A DNA stretch of 40,661 bases. Origin: Hyphomicrobiales bacterium. Its GTDB lineage: Bacteria > Pseudomonadota > Alphaproteobacteria > Rhizobiales > Xanthobacteraceae. Each line of letters starts with the position of its first letter. Positions within the stretch are counted from its first letter, which is position 1. The DNA is taken from assembly GCA_021323775.1 (NCBI GenBank), contig JAJPKK010000064.1:1-40661 (forward strand). The letters are read 5' to 3'. The notes under the pieces were generated by a model that made no database searches, was not told the DNA's origin, and saw only the letters and a program-made list of their open reading frames with translations. Position numbers and translations under genes: made by a program. This document shows positions 8,675 through 17,274 of this stretch, piece after piece.

Positions 8675-9131
8675 GGCACCCCTCCCTCCCGGTCATCATG
8701 CGGCTGCACAAGGGCCTGCGCCCCGCCGCTCGCGGTTTGATCCGAAGTCTGCATTTGGGGGCGCGGCGGGATATTACGTCAAGTATGACCGCGCGTGAAG
8801 GGCGTTAGGTTCCGGTAGCGAATGTGAATCTTTTCGACTTTTGGCGTTATCGCATGTCGCAAGCCCTTGATTTGGACTCAGATGGAGGATTTACGAGCCG
8901 CCGCCGCACATCGTCTGCCCGCAGGATGATCCTGCGCTGCACTGGCCGCACCATCCGCTGCAGAGGCGACCCTCACAGGCGCTGACTTAGGCGGCGGTGC
9001 TTCCTCCGCCGCAAGCAGCGGGGAAGACCGTTGCCAAGCTGCGCGAATCGACCCGCTCATTCTCGGCGAAGCCAAAGTTGGCGCCTATGGCGGGCGCCCC
9101 CAGTTCGCTCCTTCTTCGGGCGCTTTTCAGG
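8675..9131. other. Intergenic region between cytochrome c' gene and rpsF promoter
   Basis: About 460 bp with no convincing open frame, tRNA or long repeat. It should contain the leftward promoter of the cytochrome gene, but I cannot pick one with confidence. Confidence 0.4.
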
Positions 9132-9159
9132 TTGCATTCCGGCGTAAAGGCTCTATAAC
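9132..9159 (+). promoter_or_regulatory. Likely promoter of the rpsF operon
   Basis: TTGCAT (9132-9137), 16-nt spacer, TATAAC (9154-9159), about 215 bp upstream of rpsF. The -10 box matches the consensus at five of six positions and the -35 box at three. A start near 9166 would give a roughly 210-nt leader, in keeping with regulated ribosomal-protein operons. Confidence 0.45.
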
Positions 9160-9374
9160 GCCGGGTTCCGCTCGATCCCGGCTGGGAGCTGAACGGACGG
9201 CCGTTGTCTTGAGAGTCGCAGGCCTTACACAGGGCCGGCGGTTTGAGCCGGCACCGGCTGGACCGCATGGTCCTTGCGTCCCGTGTTCCCGCCTTCTTTG
9301 AGCTTTCGAGCCTTTCCCGAAAGGCACGAAGGGCTTGGCGCCCGGATCGGCGCAAACTATGGAGAGGCATTCGC
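9160..9374 (+). promoter_or_regulatory. Structured leader of rpsF, possible S6:S18 autoregulatory site
   Basis: The leader can form two hairpins. One has arms gccggg (9160-9165) and cccggc (9177-9182). A longer one has arms 9303-9308/9327-9332 and 9310-9315/9320-9325 around an A.A mismatch, closed by a CCCG loop. Bacterial rpsF leaders often carry an RNA motif with an exposed CCG that binds the S6:S18 complex. The CCG in this loop is suggestive, but the full motif was not modelled. The ribosome site ggagagg is at 9361-9367. Confidence 0.3.
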
Positions 9375-9812
9375 ATGCCATTGTATGAGCATGTCTTTTT
9401 GGCGCGGCAAGATTTGTCGCAGCAGCAGGTCGATGAGCTGACGGCCCGTTACAGGGGCGTCATTGAGCAAATGGGCGGCAGCGTTCCGAAGGTCGAGTAT
9501 TGGGGAGTGAAGTCCCTGGCCTACCGCATCCGCAAGAACCGCAAAGCGCATTTCACGCTGCTCAATGTGGACGCGCCGGCGGCGGCGATCACCGAGGTTG
9601 AACGGCAGGAGCACATCAGCGAAGATGTGCTGCGCGCCCTGACGGTGCGGGTCGAGGAACTCGAATCCGGCCCTTCGGCGATGATGCGAAAGGTCGATCG
9701 TGACCGTGACCGCGACGAACGCCGCGGCGAACGTCGGCGTGATCGCGACGGCGGGCGCGGCGCGCGCGAGGATCGCGGGAGCGAAGACGACAGCGAAATG
9801 ACGGAGCATTGA
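9375..9812 (+). CDS. rpsF: Ribosomal protein S6
   Basis: 145 residues from ATG 9375, chosen because [15 protein letters not shown] is the normal S6 start and ggagagg sits seven bases before it; the open frame runs further upstream but that part is not S6-like. The ferredoxin-like core is about residues 1-95 ([17 protein letters not shown]). It is followed by a highly charged [14 protein letters not shown] tail typical of alphaproteobacterial S6. S6 binds 16S rRNA with S18, encoded 4 nt downstream. First gene of the rpsF-rpsR-DUF2232-rplI group. Confidence 0.97.
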   Translation: MPLYEHVFLARQDLSQQQVDELTARYRGVIEQMGGSVPKVEYWGVKSLAYRIRKNRKAHFTLLNVDAPAAAITEVERQEHISEDVLRALTVRVEELESGPSAMMRKVDRDRDRDERRGERRRDRDGGRGAREDRGSEDDSEMTEH

Positions 9813-9816
9813 CGCC

Positions 9817-10089
9817 ATGAGTTTCGAAGCTGGACACGGCGGCCGGGAATTCGGGGGCGGCGGGGCGCGGCGCCCGTTCTTTCGTCGGCGCAAGACATGT
9901 CCGTTCTCGGGCGCCAATGCGCCCAAGATCGACTACAAGGACGTGCGCCTGCTGCAGCGCTACATTTCCGAGCGCGGCAAGATCGTGCCGAGCCGCATCA
10001 CCGCCGTATCGGCGCTCAAGCAGCGCGAGCTTGCGCGGGCCATCAAGCGCGCCCGCTTTCTCGGACTGCTGCCGTATGTGATCCAGTAG
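9817..10089 (+). CDS. rpsR: Ribosomal protein S18
   Basis: 90 residues. After a Gly/Arg-rich head comes the S18 signature [19 protein letters not shown], then [20 protein letters not shown] and the C-terminal [12 protein letters not shown]. The single Cys belongs to the retained zinc-type head, but the other ligands are missing (C- form). It starts 4 nt after the rpsF stop, so translational coupling is likely. It works as the S6:S18 pair on the 30S platform. Confidence 0.97.
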   Translation: MSFEAGHGGREFGGGGARRPFFRRRKTCPFSGANAPKIDYKDVRLLQRYISERGKIVPSRITAVSALKQRELARAIKRARFLGLLPYVIQ

Positions 10090-10090
10090 A

Positions 10091-10159
10091 CAGATGACAG
10101 AAGGCAGATGACAGATCGATGAGATTTTTGTCGTTCCGTCGTCCGTCGTCCGTCATCTG
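10091..10159. repeat. Short direct and inverted repeats after rpsR
   Basis: cagatgacaga occurs at 10091-10101 and 10105-10115, and its partner gtcatctg at 10152-10159 gives an 8-bp stem with either copy. A run of gtcgtcc units (10130-10150) fills the loop. This is an intergenic mosaic repeat typical of the group. It may act as a processing or attenuation hairpin between rpsR and the membrane-protein gene. Confidence 0.6.
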
Positions 10160-10221
10160 ACCTCCGGTTGGGGCGGGCGTGGACCCGCCTCTAACCGCTC
10201 CTGGAGCGGGACAGCTTGGCA

Positions 10222-11196
10222 ATGACGCAGATCCTGTTGATAGGAGTTGGGGCCGGCACGGCGGCGGCGTTGATGTTTGCGGCGGTGACCTCCGGGGTCG
10301 GATTGTCTGTCGTCCTGTTCTATCTCGCGCCGCTGCCAATCATGATCGTCGCCGTGGGCTGGAGCCATTGGGCCGGCCTGACCGCCGCCGGCGCGGCGGC
10401 TGCCCTCATCGGCAGTGCATTCGGCATCTTCTTCTTTGCGACCTTTCTGGCCTCCGTCGGGGCGCCGGCATGGTGGCTGGGCTATCTTGCGCTCCTGGGC
10501 CGCCCGCTCGCCAACGGCGGGGCGCCGCAGATGGAATGGTACCCCCCGGGCCGTCTCGTGCTGTGGGCGGCAGCCATCGGCGCCGCCGCCGTCGTCGGGG
10601 CGCTGGCGACGTTCGGGAGCGACGAGGCCACCATAAGACACGGCCTGCGAGGCGCCCTCGAACAAATTCTGCGTTTGCAGACCGGAGCGCCTGAGGACGC
10701 GCCCTCGCAGCTTCCCGGCATCCCGGACGCCGATCGCGTCATCGCAATGCTTGTGTCGGTGCTGCCCGGAGCAGCGGCGGTGATCGCCGCAATCACCCTG
10801 ACGGGCAATCTTTGGCTTGCCGGTCAGATCGTGAGGCTTTCGGGCCGGCTCCAGCGCCCGTGGCCAGATCTCAACGCACTTTCGTTTCCGCCGCTCGCCG
10901 CGGCGCTGTATGGAGCGCTGCTCGCCGCCGCGTTCCTGCCCGACGTCGCGGGGCTGGTTGCCAGCGTGTTTGCGGCGACGCTGACGGTGGCATTCGCGAT
11001 GATCGGATTTGCCGTCCTGCATACGGCGACGCATCACAGGCGCGGTCGCGCCGTCGTGCTGTCGGGCGCCTACGCCTGCGTCGCTTTCCTGATCTGGCCG
11101 GTGATCGTCATGACTCTCGTCGGCGTCGCTGAGACGCTGTTCGGCCTGCGCGTACGCTTATCGAGGCGCGGCCCACCGGCGGCGGGCAAGACCTGA
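10222..11196 (+). CDS. DUF2232-type integral membrane protein
   Basis: About 324 residues with roughly eight hydrophobic segments: near the N-terminus, several between 25 and 100, about 115-135, 180-200, 220-250, 255-280 and 285-310. In Hyphomicrobiales a DUF2232 membrane protein regularly lies between rpsR and rplI, and the position and topology here match. Function is unknown; no catalytic motif is visible. Start: ATG 10222 is taken, but TTG 10216 has better spacing from ggag (10203-10206), so two extra residues are possible. Confidence 0.8.
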   Translation: MTQILLIGVGAGTAAALMFAAVTSGVGLSVVLFYLAPLPIMIVAVGWSHWAGLTAAGAAAALIGSAFGIFFFATFLASVGAPAWWLGYLALLGRPLANGGAPQMEWYPPGRLVLWAAAIGAAAVVGALATFGSDEATIRHGLRGALEQILRLQTGAPEDAPSQLPGIPDADRVIAMLVSVLPGAAAVIAAITLTGNLWLAGQIVRLSGRLQRPWPDLNALSFPPLAAALYGALLAAAFLPDVAGLVASVFAATLTVAFAMIGFAVLHTATHHRRGRAVVLSGAYACVAFLIWPVIVMTLVGVAETLFGLRVRLSRRGPPAAGKT

Positions 11197-11261
11197 AGCG
11201 AGAGGACCGAAAGAGATTTCATCGATCAGCCCGCTTAAACGACACCTTGAAGGAGACCAAG

Positions 11262-11885
11262 ATGGAAGTCATTTTGCTGGAACGCATTGCCAAGCTCGGC
11301 CAGATGGGAGAACTCGTGCGCGTGAAGGACGGCTTCGCCCGCAATTTCCTGCTGCCGCAAGGCAAGGCGCTGCGCGCCACCAAGGATAATCGCGCCAAGT
11401 TCGAGTCGATGAAGACCCAACTGGAGGCGCGCAATCTGGAGCTCAAGAGCGAGGCCGAGAAGGTCGGCGCCAAACTCGACGGGCAGAGCTTCGTCGTCAT
11501 CCGCCAGGCGTCCGAAACCGGACAGCTCTACGGCTCAGTGTCGCCGCGCGACATCGTGGGCATCCTCACCGCCGGCGGATTTACGGTATCGCGCGGCCAG
11601 ATCGCTCTCAACACGCCGATCAAGAGCATCGGCCTCCACCGCGTCCCGGTGGCTTTGCACCCCGAGATCGAGGTGTCGATCACCATCAATGTCGCCCGCA
11701 GCGCCGATGAGGCCGAGCGCATCGCCCGGGGCGAGGACGTGATTGCGCCGCGCGAGGAGCGGCCGGTGATCGTAACCGGCGAAGCTGCTGCCGAGGACTT
11801 CTTCGAGCACCCGGAGAGCATAAGGGACGAGGAAGAGCCAAAGGGAGAGGGAGAAGAGAAGCCGAAAGCGAAGGGCGACAAGTAG
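11262..11885 (+). CDS. rplI: Ribosomal protein L9
   Basis: 207 residues from ATG 11262, with aaggag at 11250-11255. The N-terminal rRNA-binding domain is [17 protein letters not shown] followed by [17 protein letters not shown] long connecting helix (about 50-80) and the C-terminal domain (about 80-150) follow. Beyond about residue 160 is an extra acidic/Lys-rich tail of some 45 residues ([18 protein letters not shown]) seen in alphaproteobacterial L9 proteins. The gene closes the ribosomal-protein group; dnaB, its usual neighbour, follows after two inserted genes. Confidence 0.97.
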   Translation: MEVILLERIAKLGQMGELVRVKDGFARNFLLPQGKALRATKDNRAKFESMKTQLEARNLELKSEAEKVGAKLDGQSFVVIRQASETGQLYGSVSPRDIVGILTAGGFTVSRGQIALNTPIKSIGLHRVPVALHPEIEVSITINVARSADEAERIARGEDVIAPREERPVIVTGEAAAEDFFEHPESIRDEEEPKGEGEEKPKAKGDK

Positions 11886-11916
11886 AGCCACTGCGTCCGT
11901 AAGGTTTTTGAGAGCG

Positions 11917-11955
11917 TCATTCCGGGGCGCGTGCGGCAGGCGCACCCGGAATCCA
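11917..11955. repeat. gtcattccgg...cccggaat palindromic repeat after rplI
   Basis: attccggg (11919-11926) pairs with cccggaat (11945-11952), with a GC-rich interior. The same family occurs at 28868-28972. It lies 31 nt after the rplI stop and may serve as terminator or RNA-protecting hairpin. Confidence 0.65.
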
Positions 11956-12131
11956 TACCACGGCGCCGCGGTCCATGCCGATGTGGCGTTTTATAGCGCT
12001 GATCTTGGGTAAAACGCGGGATCGGATGCGGCGAGCCAGGAACTCATGGTTCGACAGGCTCGCCAGCCGATGTGCGATGACGCCCCGCAGCGACGGCTGA
12101 CGCAGAGGAGTAAGCGGTTTTGCCTCCGCGC

Positions 12132-12938
12132 TTATTGCTCCGCGGGGGGTGAGGCGGCCGCCGGATGCAGCGAGACATTGCCCTCGCGCGGCGCGCCAGG
12201 CGCGGCTGGCTCGCCCGGTACATCGGCGTTTGTCTTCGTCTGTGCCGGCACGTCGGCAGCGGAAGGCTCGGCACTTTCGATCCGACTGCGGCGTTTACGA
12301 CCCTTCGGCGCTGCCGCTTTGTCCGATTCCGCATTCGCACCCTCGAAGCCGCGCCCTGACAAAGCGCGGGAACGCAGCCGCGAAGGCGGAACATTGGCGT
12401 CGCGGGGCTCGCCATCGCGCGATTTAGCAGACGCGGGCATTGTCGGGATGCCGCCCGGCGGTCGCGGCGCTTCGCTGTCGCCGTGCGCCCTTCGGGTTTC
12501 GCCATCCCCTGACGCACTGCCGCGCCGACGGCGCGCGCCTGTGTCTTCGAAGACGCCCGTATCGGAGCGTGCATCCGCGGCGGTCGCATCGCGGTGGCTT
12601 CGATTTCGCCGTCCAATCTGGGGAGGTTCGGCGTCTGCAGCCGGCGCCGCGCCGCCGCCGCGATTGCGCGCCGCAGCCCCGGTGACCGCAAACGAGGACA
12701 GATAGGCGGCGAGTGCGCTCGCCGTCTCGGATTTGGTCGTATAGTGCTCGCGCAGAAAGTCAGCGAGCGCCCGCACGTCGCGGCTGCGGGCAATGCCAGC
12801 CGGCGAGCGATGGCACTCGGCGCAGTCTGAACGGAACAACTGCGCTGGCGTCTTGCCCGCGGTAAGGTCCTGCGCGGGCGCCGCCGCGCTTGCGCATGCC
12901 GCCGCGAATCCAAGAACGAAAACCGAGATCTGCTTCAC
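12132..12938 (-). CDS. Secreted monohaem cytochrome c-like protein with long disordered tail
   Basis: 268 residues from GTG 12938, chosen because an aggagg box (12950-12955) precedes it and it yields a clean signal peptide (KQISVFVLGFAAACASAAA). One haem site, CAECH, lies about 40 residues into the protein, in a short cytochrome-like segment (TPAQLFRSDCAECHRSPAGI, then a helix with LADFLREHYTTK and AYLSSF). The Met ligand is not evident. From about residue 90 onward the chain is low complexity, rich in Ala, Pro, Arg, Asp and Ser, with no fold signal. The target of the haem segment is unknown. The open frame runs 48 codons further upstream, but that part lacks a start signal. Confidence 0.75.
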   Translation of the reverse strand: MKQISVFVLGFAAACASAAAPAQDLTAGKTPAQLFRSDCAECHRSPAGIARSRDVRALADFLREHYTTKSETASALAAYLSSFAVTGAAARNRGGGAAPAADAEPPQIGRRNRSHRDATAADARSDTGVFEDTGARRRRGSASGDGETRRAHGDSEAPRPPGGIPTMPASAKSRDGEPRDANVPPSRLRSRALSGRGFEGANAESDKAAAPKGRKRRSRIESAEPSAADVPAQTKTNADVPGEPAAPGAPREGNVSLHPAAASPPAEQ

Positions 12939-13252
12939 TTCCCACACCCCCTCCTGGTGGACCCCGCACTTATTAACGCATTCCGGGGGCGATGCGAGAT
13001 TATTTTCCATCGAGTGTGACCAGTTACCTGCGATTTGGCCGAATTTCCGTTCGTCCCGCCGCCACCTCCTCAGCTCTGTCATGCTCCCGGATTGCGGAAC
13101 CGGCCGATCGTTGTTAACCTTATGTAATTCCGGGGTCCATACCCGCTGCGGCGGGAAAAGAGGCCACCTTCAGGGGCCCTGGCCGGCATAGCGCAGTCCG
13201 TCATAGTGCAATGGAATGCGTGTGTTGACCGGCCCGGCCGGAGCGTTGCGTC
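12939..13252. other. Intergenic region, divergent promoters expected
   Basis: 314 bp between the leftward cytochrome-like gene and the rightward cfa gene. Beyond the aggagg ribosome site at 12950-12955 I see no clear promoter, repeat or gene. Confidence 0.4.
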
Positions 13253-14497
13253 ATGGACTGGCTTTTGCGTATGGCATTGGCGCATGTCACTTGCGGCAAC
13301 CTGCACGTGACGACAGCCAGAGGTGCAATATTTACGTTCGGCGACGGCACCGGTCCGCCGATCGCAGTGCGCTTTGTCTCCGCACGCGCCCAACGGTCGG
13401 TGCTGCTCGATCCCGACCTCCGGCTTGGCGAAGCCTACATGGACGGCACCTTCGTGGTGGATCGCGGCTCGATCGCCGAGTTCCTCGATCTCGTGGCGAG
13501 GAAGTCCGCCTGGCCGTGGTGGGCCGCCCCGATTGCGCTCTTTCGTTTCGTGTGGCGGAGGATCGGGCAGTTCAACTGGCGCGGCCGGTCGCGGCGCAAC
13601 GTCGCCCACCACTACGACCTTGACGGCCGGCTTTATTCGCTCTTCCTCGATTCCGACCGGCAATATAGCTGCGCCTATTTCGAAACTCCGGAGATGAGCC
13701 TCGACGACGCCCAGCTCGCCAAGAAGCGGCACCTGGCCGCAAAACTCATCCTCGAAGACGGACACCGGCTTCTTGATATCGGCTGCGGCTGGGGCGGGCT
13801 TGCGCTCTATGCAGCGGAGATGTGCGGCGCCCATGTCACCGGCATCACGCTGTCGCAGGAGCAGCTCGCAATCGCACGTCAGCGCGCCAGGGAGCGCAAG
13901 CTGGACGGCTCCGCCACGTTCCATGCGCTCGACTATCGCGACGTCACCGGCACCTTCGACCGCATCGTTTCGGTCGGCATGTTCGAGCATGTGGGCGTTG
14001 GCTTCTACGATGCGTTCTTTACGAAATGCTCCAGCATTCTCGCCGACGACGGCGTGATGGTCCTGCATTCGATCGGCCGCTCGAGCGGCCCTGGCTACAC
14101 TAACGCCTGGATCGCCAAGTACATCTTCCCGGGGGGCTATATTCCGGCCTTGTCCGAGGTGCTGCCGGCGATCGAACGCGCTGGTCTTCTCATCACCGAC
14201 ATCGAGATCCTGCGCCTGCATTATGCGGAGACCCTCAAGGCCTGGCGCGACCGCTTCCTCGCCCACCGCGACGAGGTTGTACGCCTCTATGACGCCCGGT
14301 TTGTGCGCATGTGGGAATTCTACCTCGCCTGCTCCGAGGCCGCATTCCGGCGCCAGAATATGATGGTGCTCCAGATTCAGTTGGCAAAGCGGCAGGGCAT
14401 CGTGCCGATCACACGCGACTATATTCAGCGCAGCGAAGCTCGCCTGCGCGGACGCGAAGCAGGGCGGCGCACGCCGCTGCGGCTCGCCGGCGAGTGA
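13253..14497 (+). CDS. cfa: Cyclopropane-fatty-acyl-phospholipid synthase
   Basis: 414 residues. It transfers a methylene from S-adenosylmethionine across the cis double bond of membrane phospholipid acyl chains. Visible are the N-terminal lipid-binding region with GEAYMDGTF, HHYDLDGRLYSLFLD, the bicarbonate-site Cys C140 in QYSCAYF, the SAM loop LDIGCGWGG (174-182), the acidic/His pair in VGMFEHVG (E245, H246), IFPGGYIPALSEV, and the C-terminal MWEFYLACSEAAFR. All positions needed for activity appear to be present. Length is normal. It probably stands alone; the product matters for membrane stability in stationary phase or acid. Confidence 0.93.
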   Translation: MDWLLRMALAHVTCGNLHVTTARGAIFTFGDGTGPPIAVRFVSARAQRSVLLDPDLRLGEAYMDGTFVVDRGSIAEFLDLVARKSAWPWWAAPIALFRFVWRRIGQFNWRGRSRRNVAHHYDLDGRLYSLFLDSDRQYSCAYFETPEMSLDDAQLAKKRHLAAKLILEDGHRLLDIGCGWGGLALYAAEMCGAHVTGITLSQEQLAIARQRARERKLDGSATFHALDYRDVTGTFDRIVSVGMFEHVGVGFYDAFFTKCSSILADDGVMVLHSIGRSSGPGYTNAWIAKYIFPGGYIPALSEVLPAIERAGLLITDIEILRLHYAETLKAWRDRFLAHRDEVVRLYDARFVRMWEFYLACSEAAFRRQNMMVLQIQLAKRQGIVPITRDYIQRSEARLRGREAGRRTPLRLAGE

Positions 14498-14943
14498 GAC
14501 GCGGAGGATTCCAGTCAGGCGGCAGCGTATCTGGCGCCATCGGCCGGCATCGGCGCCGGGCTTGTCCCGGCCGCTTCGGTTGCTCTTGCTCCCGTTGCTC
14601 TTGCTCCCTGCGCAAACACTTGGGGTCGCCGGGACAAGCTGGCGACGACGGGGTTTAAGTGATTCGATGTGATCGAAACCCGCCGCGCTTGCTTCGCCGC
14701 TGGCGTGCCGATCGTCAAGTCCCCGCCTTTGCCGAACCGGCAATAAAAATTTTTACCTTGGTAATAGAGGGGAAAGAACGAACAACCCCGCCTATGCGGG
14801 CGCCGTCAATTGCGATTGGAAGGCATCTCAGCCTTATTGATCAGGCCGCTGCGCATCGGCGATGCTGATGCGACGCGTCACCTGATTCGCTTCAATTTCG
14901 CCCCGCTGCCACCGGCGGGTGGCGTGTCAACCAAAAACAGGCC
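14498..14943. other. Intergenic region upstream of dnaB with inverted and tandem repeats
   Basis: 446 bp without a gene. cttgtcccgg (14561-14570) pairs with ccgggacaag (14629-14638). Between them a 15-bp unit, gttgctcttgctccc, occurs twice in tandem (14579-14593, 14594-14608). Further on, an AT-rich spot around 14742-14766 (ataaaaatttttacc) contains ttacc-tt-ggtaa and may hold the dnaB promoter, though no clean -35/-10 pair is seen. Confidence 0.55.
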
Positions 14944-16467
14944 ATGGCGCTCGAATCGACCGCACGCAAGCCGGCGGCAAATCCGCCAACTCCGGAGGTG
15001 CAGGCGAAGGGGACACCGCCTTACCGCACCGCTCCGCACAACATCGAGCTGGAGCAGGCGCTGCTCGGCGCCATCCTGGTGAACAACGAGGCGTTCTACC
15101 GCGTCTCCGATTTTCTCGAGCCGCGGCATTTCTTCGAGCCTGTTCATCAGAAGCTGTACGAGATCGCGGCGAGCCTGGTGCGGGTCGGCAAGACCGCGAC
15201 GCCGATCACGCTCAAGACGTTCCTGCCGTCGGACCTCGACATCGCCGGGCTCACCGCGAGCCAATATCTGGCCCGCCTTGCCGCCGAGGCGACGACCGTC
15301 ATCAACGCATTGGATTATGGCCGCGCCATTTACGACCTTGCGATACGCCGCTCGCTGATCGGGATCGGCGAGGATATGGTCAACGCCGCCTACGATGCCG
15401 CCGCCGACGAGCGGCCGCAGAATCTGATCGAGCAGGCGGAGCGCAATCTTTATGAGCTGGCCGAGACCGGACGCTACGACGGCGGCTTCCAGCGCTTCTC
15501 CCAGGCGCTTACCACCGCCGTCGAGATGGCGGCGCATGCTTATCAGCGCGACGGAAGGCTGTCCGGTCTCGCGACCGGATTGAAGGATCTCGACCGCATG
15601 ATGGGCGGCCTGCAGAAATCCGACCTGATCATCCTGGCCGGACGCCCCGGCATGGGCAAGTCATCGCTCGCCACCAACATCGGCTACAACGTAGCGAGAG
15701 TCTGGGAGGGCGGCGTGCGCGCCGACGGGCAGATCGAGTCGAGCAATGGCGGCATTGTCGGGTTCTTCTCGCTGGAAATGTCCGCCGAGCAGCTCGCCAC
15801 CCGCATGATCTCGGAGCAGACGGAAATCCCTTCCTACCGCATCCGGCGCGGCGAGATTGCGCCCGCCGATTTCGACCGCATCGCCGAGGCCGCACGCGAG
15901 ATGGAGCGGATTCCTTTCTATATCGACGAGACCGGCGGCCTCTCGGTCGGCCAACTGGCGGCGCGCGCGCGACGTCTCAAACGTCAGCGCGGCCTCGACC
16001 TTCTGGTGATCGACTATATCCAGCTCCTCCAGGGCTCGACCCGCCGCGCCCTGGAAGGCCGCGTGCAGGAGGTGACCGAGATCACCACCAGCCTCAAGGC
16101 TCTGGCCAAGGAATTGAACATCCCGATCCTGGCGCTGTCGCAGCTCTCGCGCGCCGTCGAGAATCGCGACGACAAGCGCCCGCAGCTCGCCGACCTGCGC
16201 GAGTCCGGCTCCATTGAACAGGACGCCGACGTGGTGCTGTTCGTGTTCCGCGAGGAATATTACTTGAAGAACAAGGAACCGCGTCCTGGCACCGAGGAAT
16301 ATTTCAAGTGGCAGACCGAAATGGAAGCCGTCCACGGTCGCGCCGAGATCATTATCGGCAAGCAACGCCACGGACCAACTGGCACCGTGCAATTACAGTT
16401 CAAGGCCGACGTGACGCGGTTCTTCGATCTGGCGGAGGAGGATCACGTGCCGGCGCGGATGTCGTAG
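14944..16467 (+). CDS. dnaB: Replicative DNA helicase DnaB
   Basis: 507 residues. The N-terminal DnaB domain (about 28-130) has APHNIELEQALLGAIL; the RecA-like ATPase (about 205-500) has Walker A GRPGMGKS (233-240), FFSLEMSAEQLATRM, Walker B LLVIDYIQLL (D357), and DLRESGSIEQDADVVLF, GKQRHGPTGT as motif H4. An insertion at about 252-270, rich in Gly, separates strands after Walker A, as in other alphaproteobacterial DnaB. It is a hexameric 5'-3' helicase of the replication fork. ATG 14944 is used because the sequence before the conserved part is short and consistent. Confidence 0.97.
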   Translation: MALESTARKPAANPPTPEVQAKGTPPYRTAPHNIELEQALLGAILVNNEAFYRVSDFLEPRHFFEPVHQKLYEIAASLVRVGKTATPITLKTFLPSDLDIAGLTASQYLARLAAEATTVINALDYGRAIYDLAIRRSLIGIGEDMVNAAYDAAADERPQNLIEQAERNLYELAETGRYDGGFQRFSQALTTAVEMAAHAYQRDGRLSGLATGLKDLDRMMGGLQKSDLIILAGRPGMGKSSLATNIGYNVARVWEGGVRADGQIESSNGGIVGFFSLEMSAEQLATRMISEQTEIPSYRIRRGEIAPADFDRIAEAAREMERIPFYIDETGGLSVGQLAARARRLKRQRGLDLLVIDYIQLLQGSTRRALEGRVQEVTEITTSLKALAKELNIPILALSQLSRAVENRDDKRPQLADLRESGSIEQDADVVLFVFREEYYLKNKEPRPGTEEYFKWQTEMEAVHGRAEIIIGKQRHGPTGTVQLQFKADVTRFFDLAEEDHVPARMS

Positions 16468-16491
16468 GGGCCAGTATGCTAGCATATATCG

Positions 16492-16534
16492 CTGTATTGC
16501 GCGTGCGTCAGTTGTGTAATACAATGACATTATG
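16492..16534 (+). promoter_or_regulatory. Possible operator/promoter of the toxin-antitoxin pair
   Basis: The short AT-rich stretch before the antitoxin start contains tgt-aat-aca, ttgt-gtaat-acaa and aatg-a-catt, small dyads of the kind bound by ribbon-helix-helix dimers for autorepression. No confident -35/-10 pair could be placed. Confidence 0.3.
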
Positions 16535-16789
16535 AAGACACTGACAGTTCGATTGCCCGAGGCCTTGGTCGCCCAGATCGAAGCCGAGTCACGGCGGCGG
16601 AAACTGTCGAAATCAGACGTGGTGCGCGAGCGACTGGGCGGCCGAAGGAGGTCGCGTCGGCGGCAGCCGGCATTGCTCGACGCCATCGCGGACGTGGTGG
16701 GCTCGGTCGACGGGCTGCCGCGCGACTTGAGCGCGCGAACGAAGAAATACTTGAAGTCCACCGGCTATGGCCGCAAGCGCGCTCGTTGA
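16532..16789 (+). CDS. Ribbon-helix-helix antitoxin
   Basis: 85 residues. KTLTVRLPEALVAQIEAES is a classical ribbon-helix-helix strand and first helix, followed by KLSKSDVVRERL as the second helix; the rest is a basic, flexible toxin-binding tail. Such proteins bind as dimers to their own operator and neutralise the partner toxin. It overlaps the PIN-domain gene by 23 nt, the usual arrangement of a vapBC-type module. Confidence 0.85.
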   Translation: MKTLTVRLPEALVAQIEAESRRRKLSKSDVVRERLGGRRRSRRRQPALLDAIADVVGSVDGLPRDLSARTKKYLKSTGYGRKRAR

Positions 16790-17177
16790 TGCCGGCTTTC
16801 TCGTTGCGCTTCTCAGCGTGCGGGATGCCAACCATCGCTGGGCGGCCGCACAGGCGCCTCGCTTGCCGCCACCCTGGATGACGTGTGAGGCGGTGCTGTC
16901 GGAGACCACCCATCTGCTCGGCGGGCGCGGAAGCGGAAGCCTTGCCTCATTGCTTCGCCGAGGCGCCCTTGTCTGCCGCTACCGTTTTGCCGATGACATG
17001 GATGCGGTGCTCAAACTGCTGGAGAAATATGCGGACGTGCCGATGAGTTTCGCGGATGCCTGCCTCGTGCGCATGACTGAGACGCTGAACGATCCCATGC
17101 TGCTGACCACCGACGCCGATTTCCGTATTTACCGCCGGCACGGCCGCCAGATCATCCCGTGCGTCCTGCCGCGCTGA
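16767..17177 (+). CDS. PIN-domain toxin (VapC-like ribonuclease)
   Basis: 136 residues. The four acidic metal-binding positions of PIN nucleases are present: D8 in ALVDAGFLVALL, E46 in VLSETTHLL, D97 in FADACLVRM and D116 in LTTDADF. These enzymes cleave RNA (often tRNA or rRNA) when freed from the antitoxin. The start lies within the antitoxin gene, indicating coupled translation. All catalytic residues are intact, so the module looks functional. It ends against a strong hairpin shared with the convergent gene. Confidence 0.87.
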   Translation: MAASALVDAGFLVALLSVRDANHRWAAAQAPRLPPPWMTCEAVLSETTHLLGGRGSGSLASLLRRGALVCRYRFADDMDAVLKLLEKYADVPMSFADACLVRMTETLNDPMLLTTDADFRIYRRHGRQIIPCVLPR

Positions 17178-17214
17178 AGCCGGAGCGCCATGGCTCCTGC
17201 CGCCCCTGACTGCC

Positions 17215-17242
17215 TGACCGCACGCGAAGGCGCGTGCGGTCA
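17215..17242. terminator. Bidirectional terminator-like hairpin
   Basis: Perfect 12-bp arms tgaccgcacgcg (17215-17226) and cgcgtgcggtca (17231-17242) with loop aagg, in the 97-bp gap between two convergent genes. There is no T-run; the position argues for a shared terminator. Confidence 0.7.
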
Positions 17243-17274
17243 CTCCGTTCCGGGCTACCCGTCTGCGCACCGCC

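Noticed and set aside
9160-9240. tRNA-like ttccgctcgatcccgg segment upstream of rpsF
   Set aside because: No acceptor or anticodon arms of the right length can be formed; read as leader hairpin instead.
9243-9374. Longer N-terminus for ribosomal protein S6
   Set aside because: The 44 extra codons are not S6-like, and a good ribosome site stands before ATG 9375.
13079-14743. 554-codon open frame on the minus strand across cfa
   Set aside because: It covers the recognised cyclopropane synthase exactly antisense and has no recognisable domain or ribosome site.
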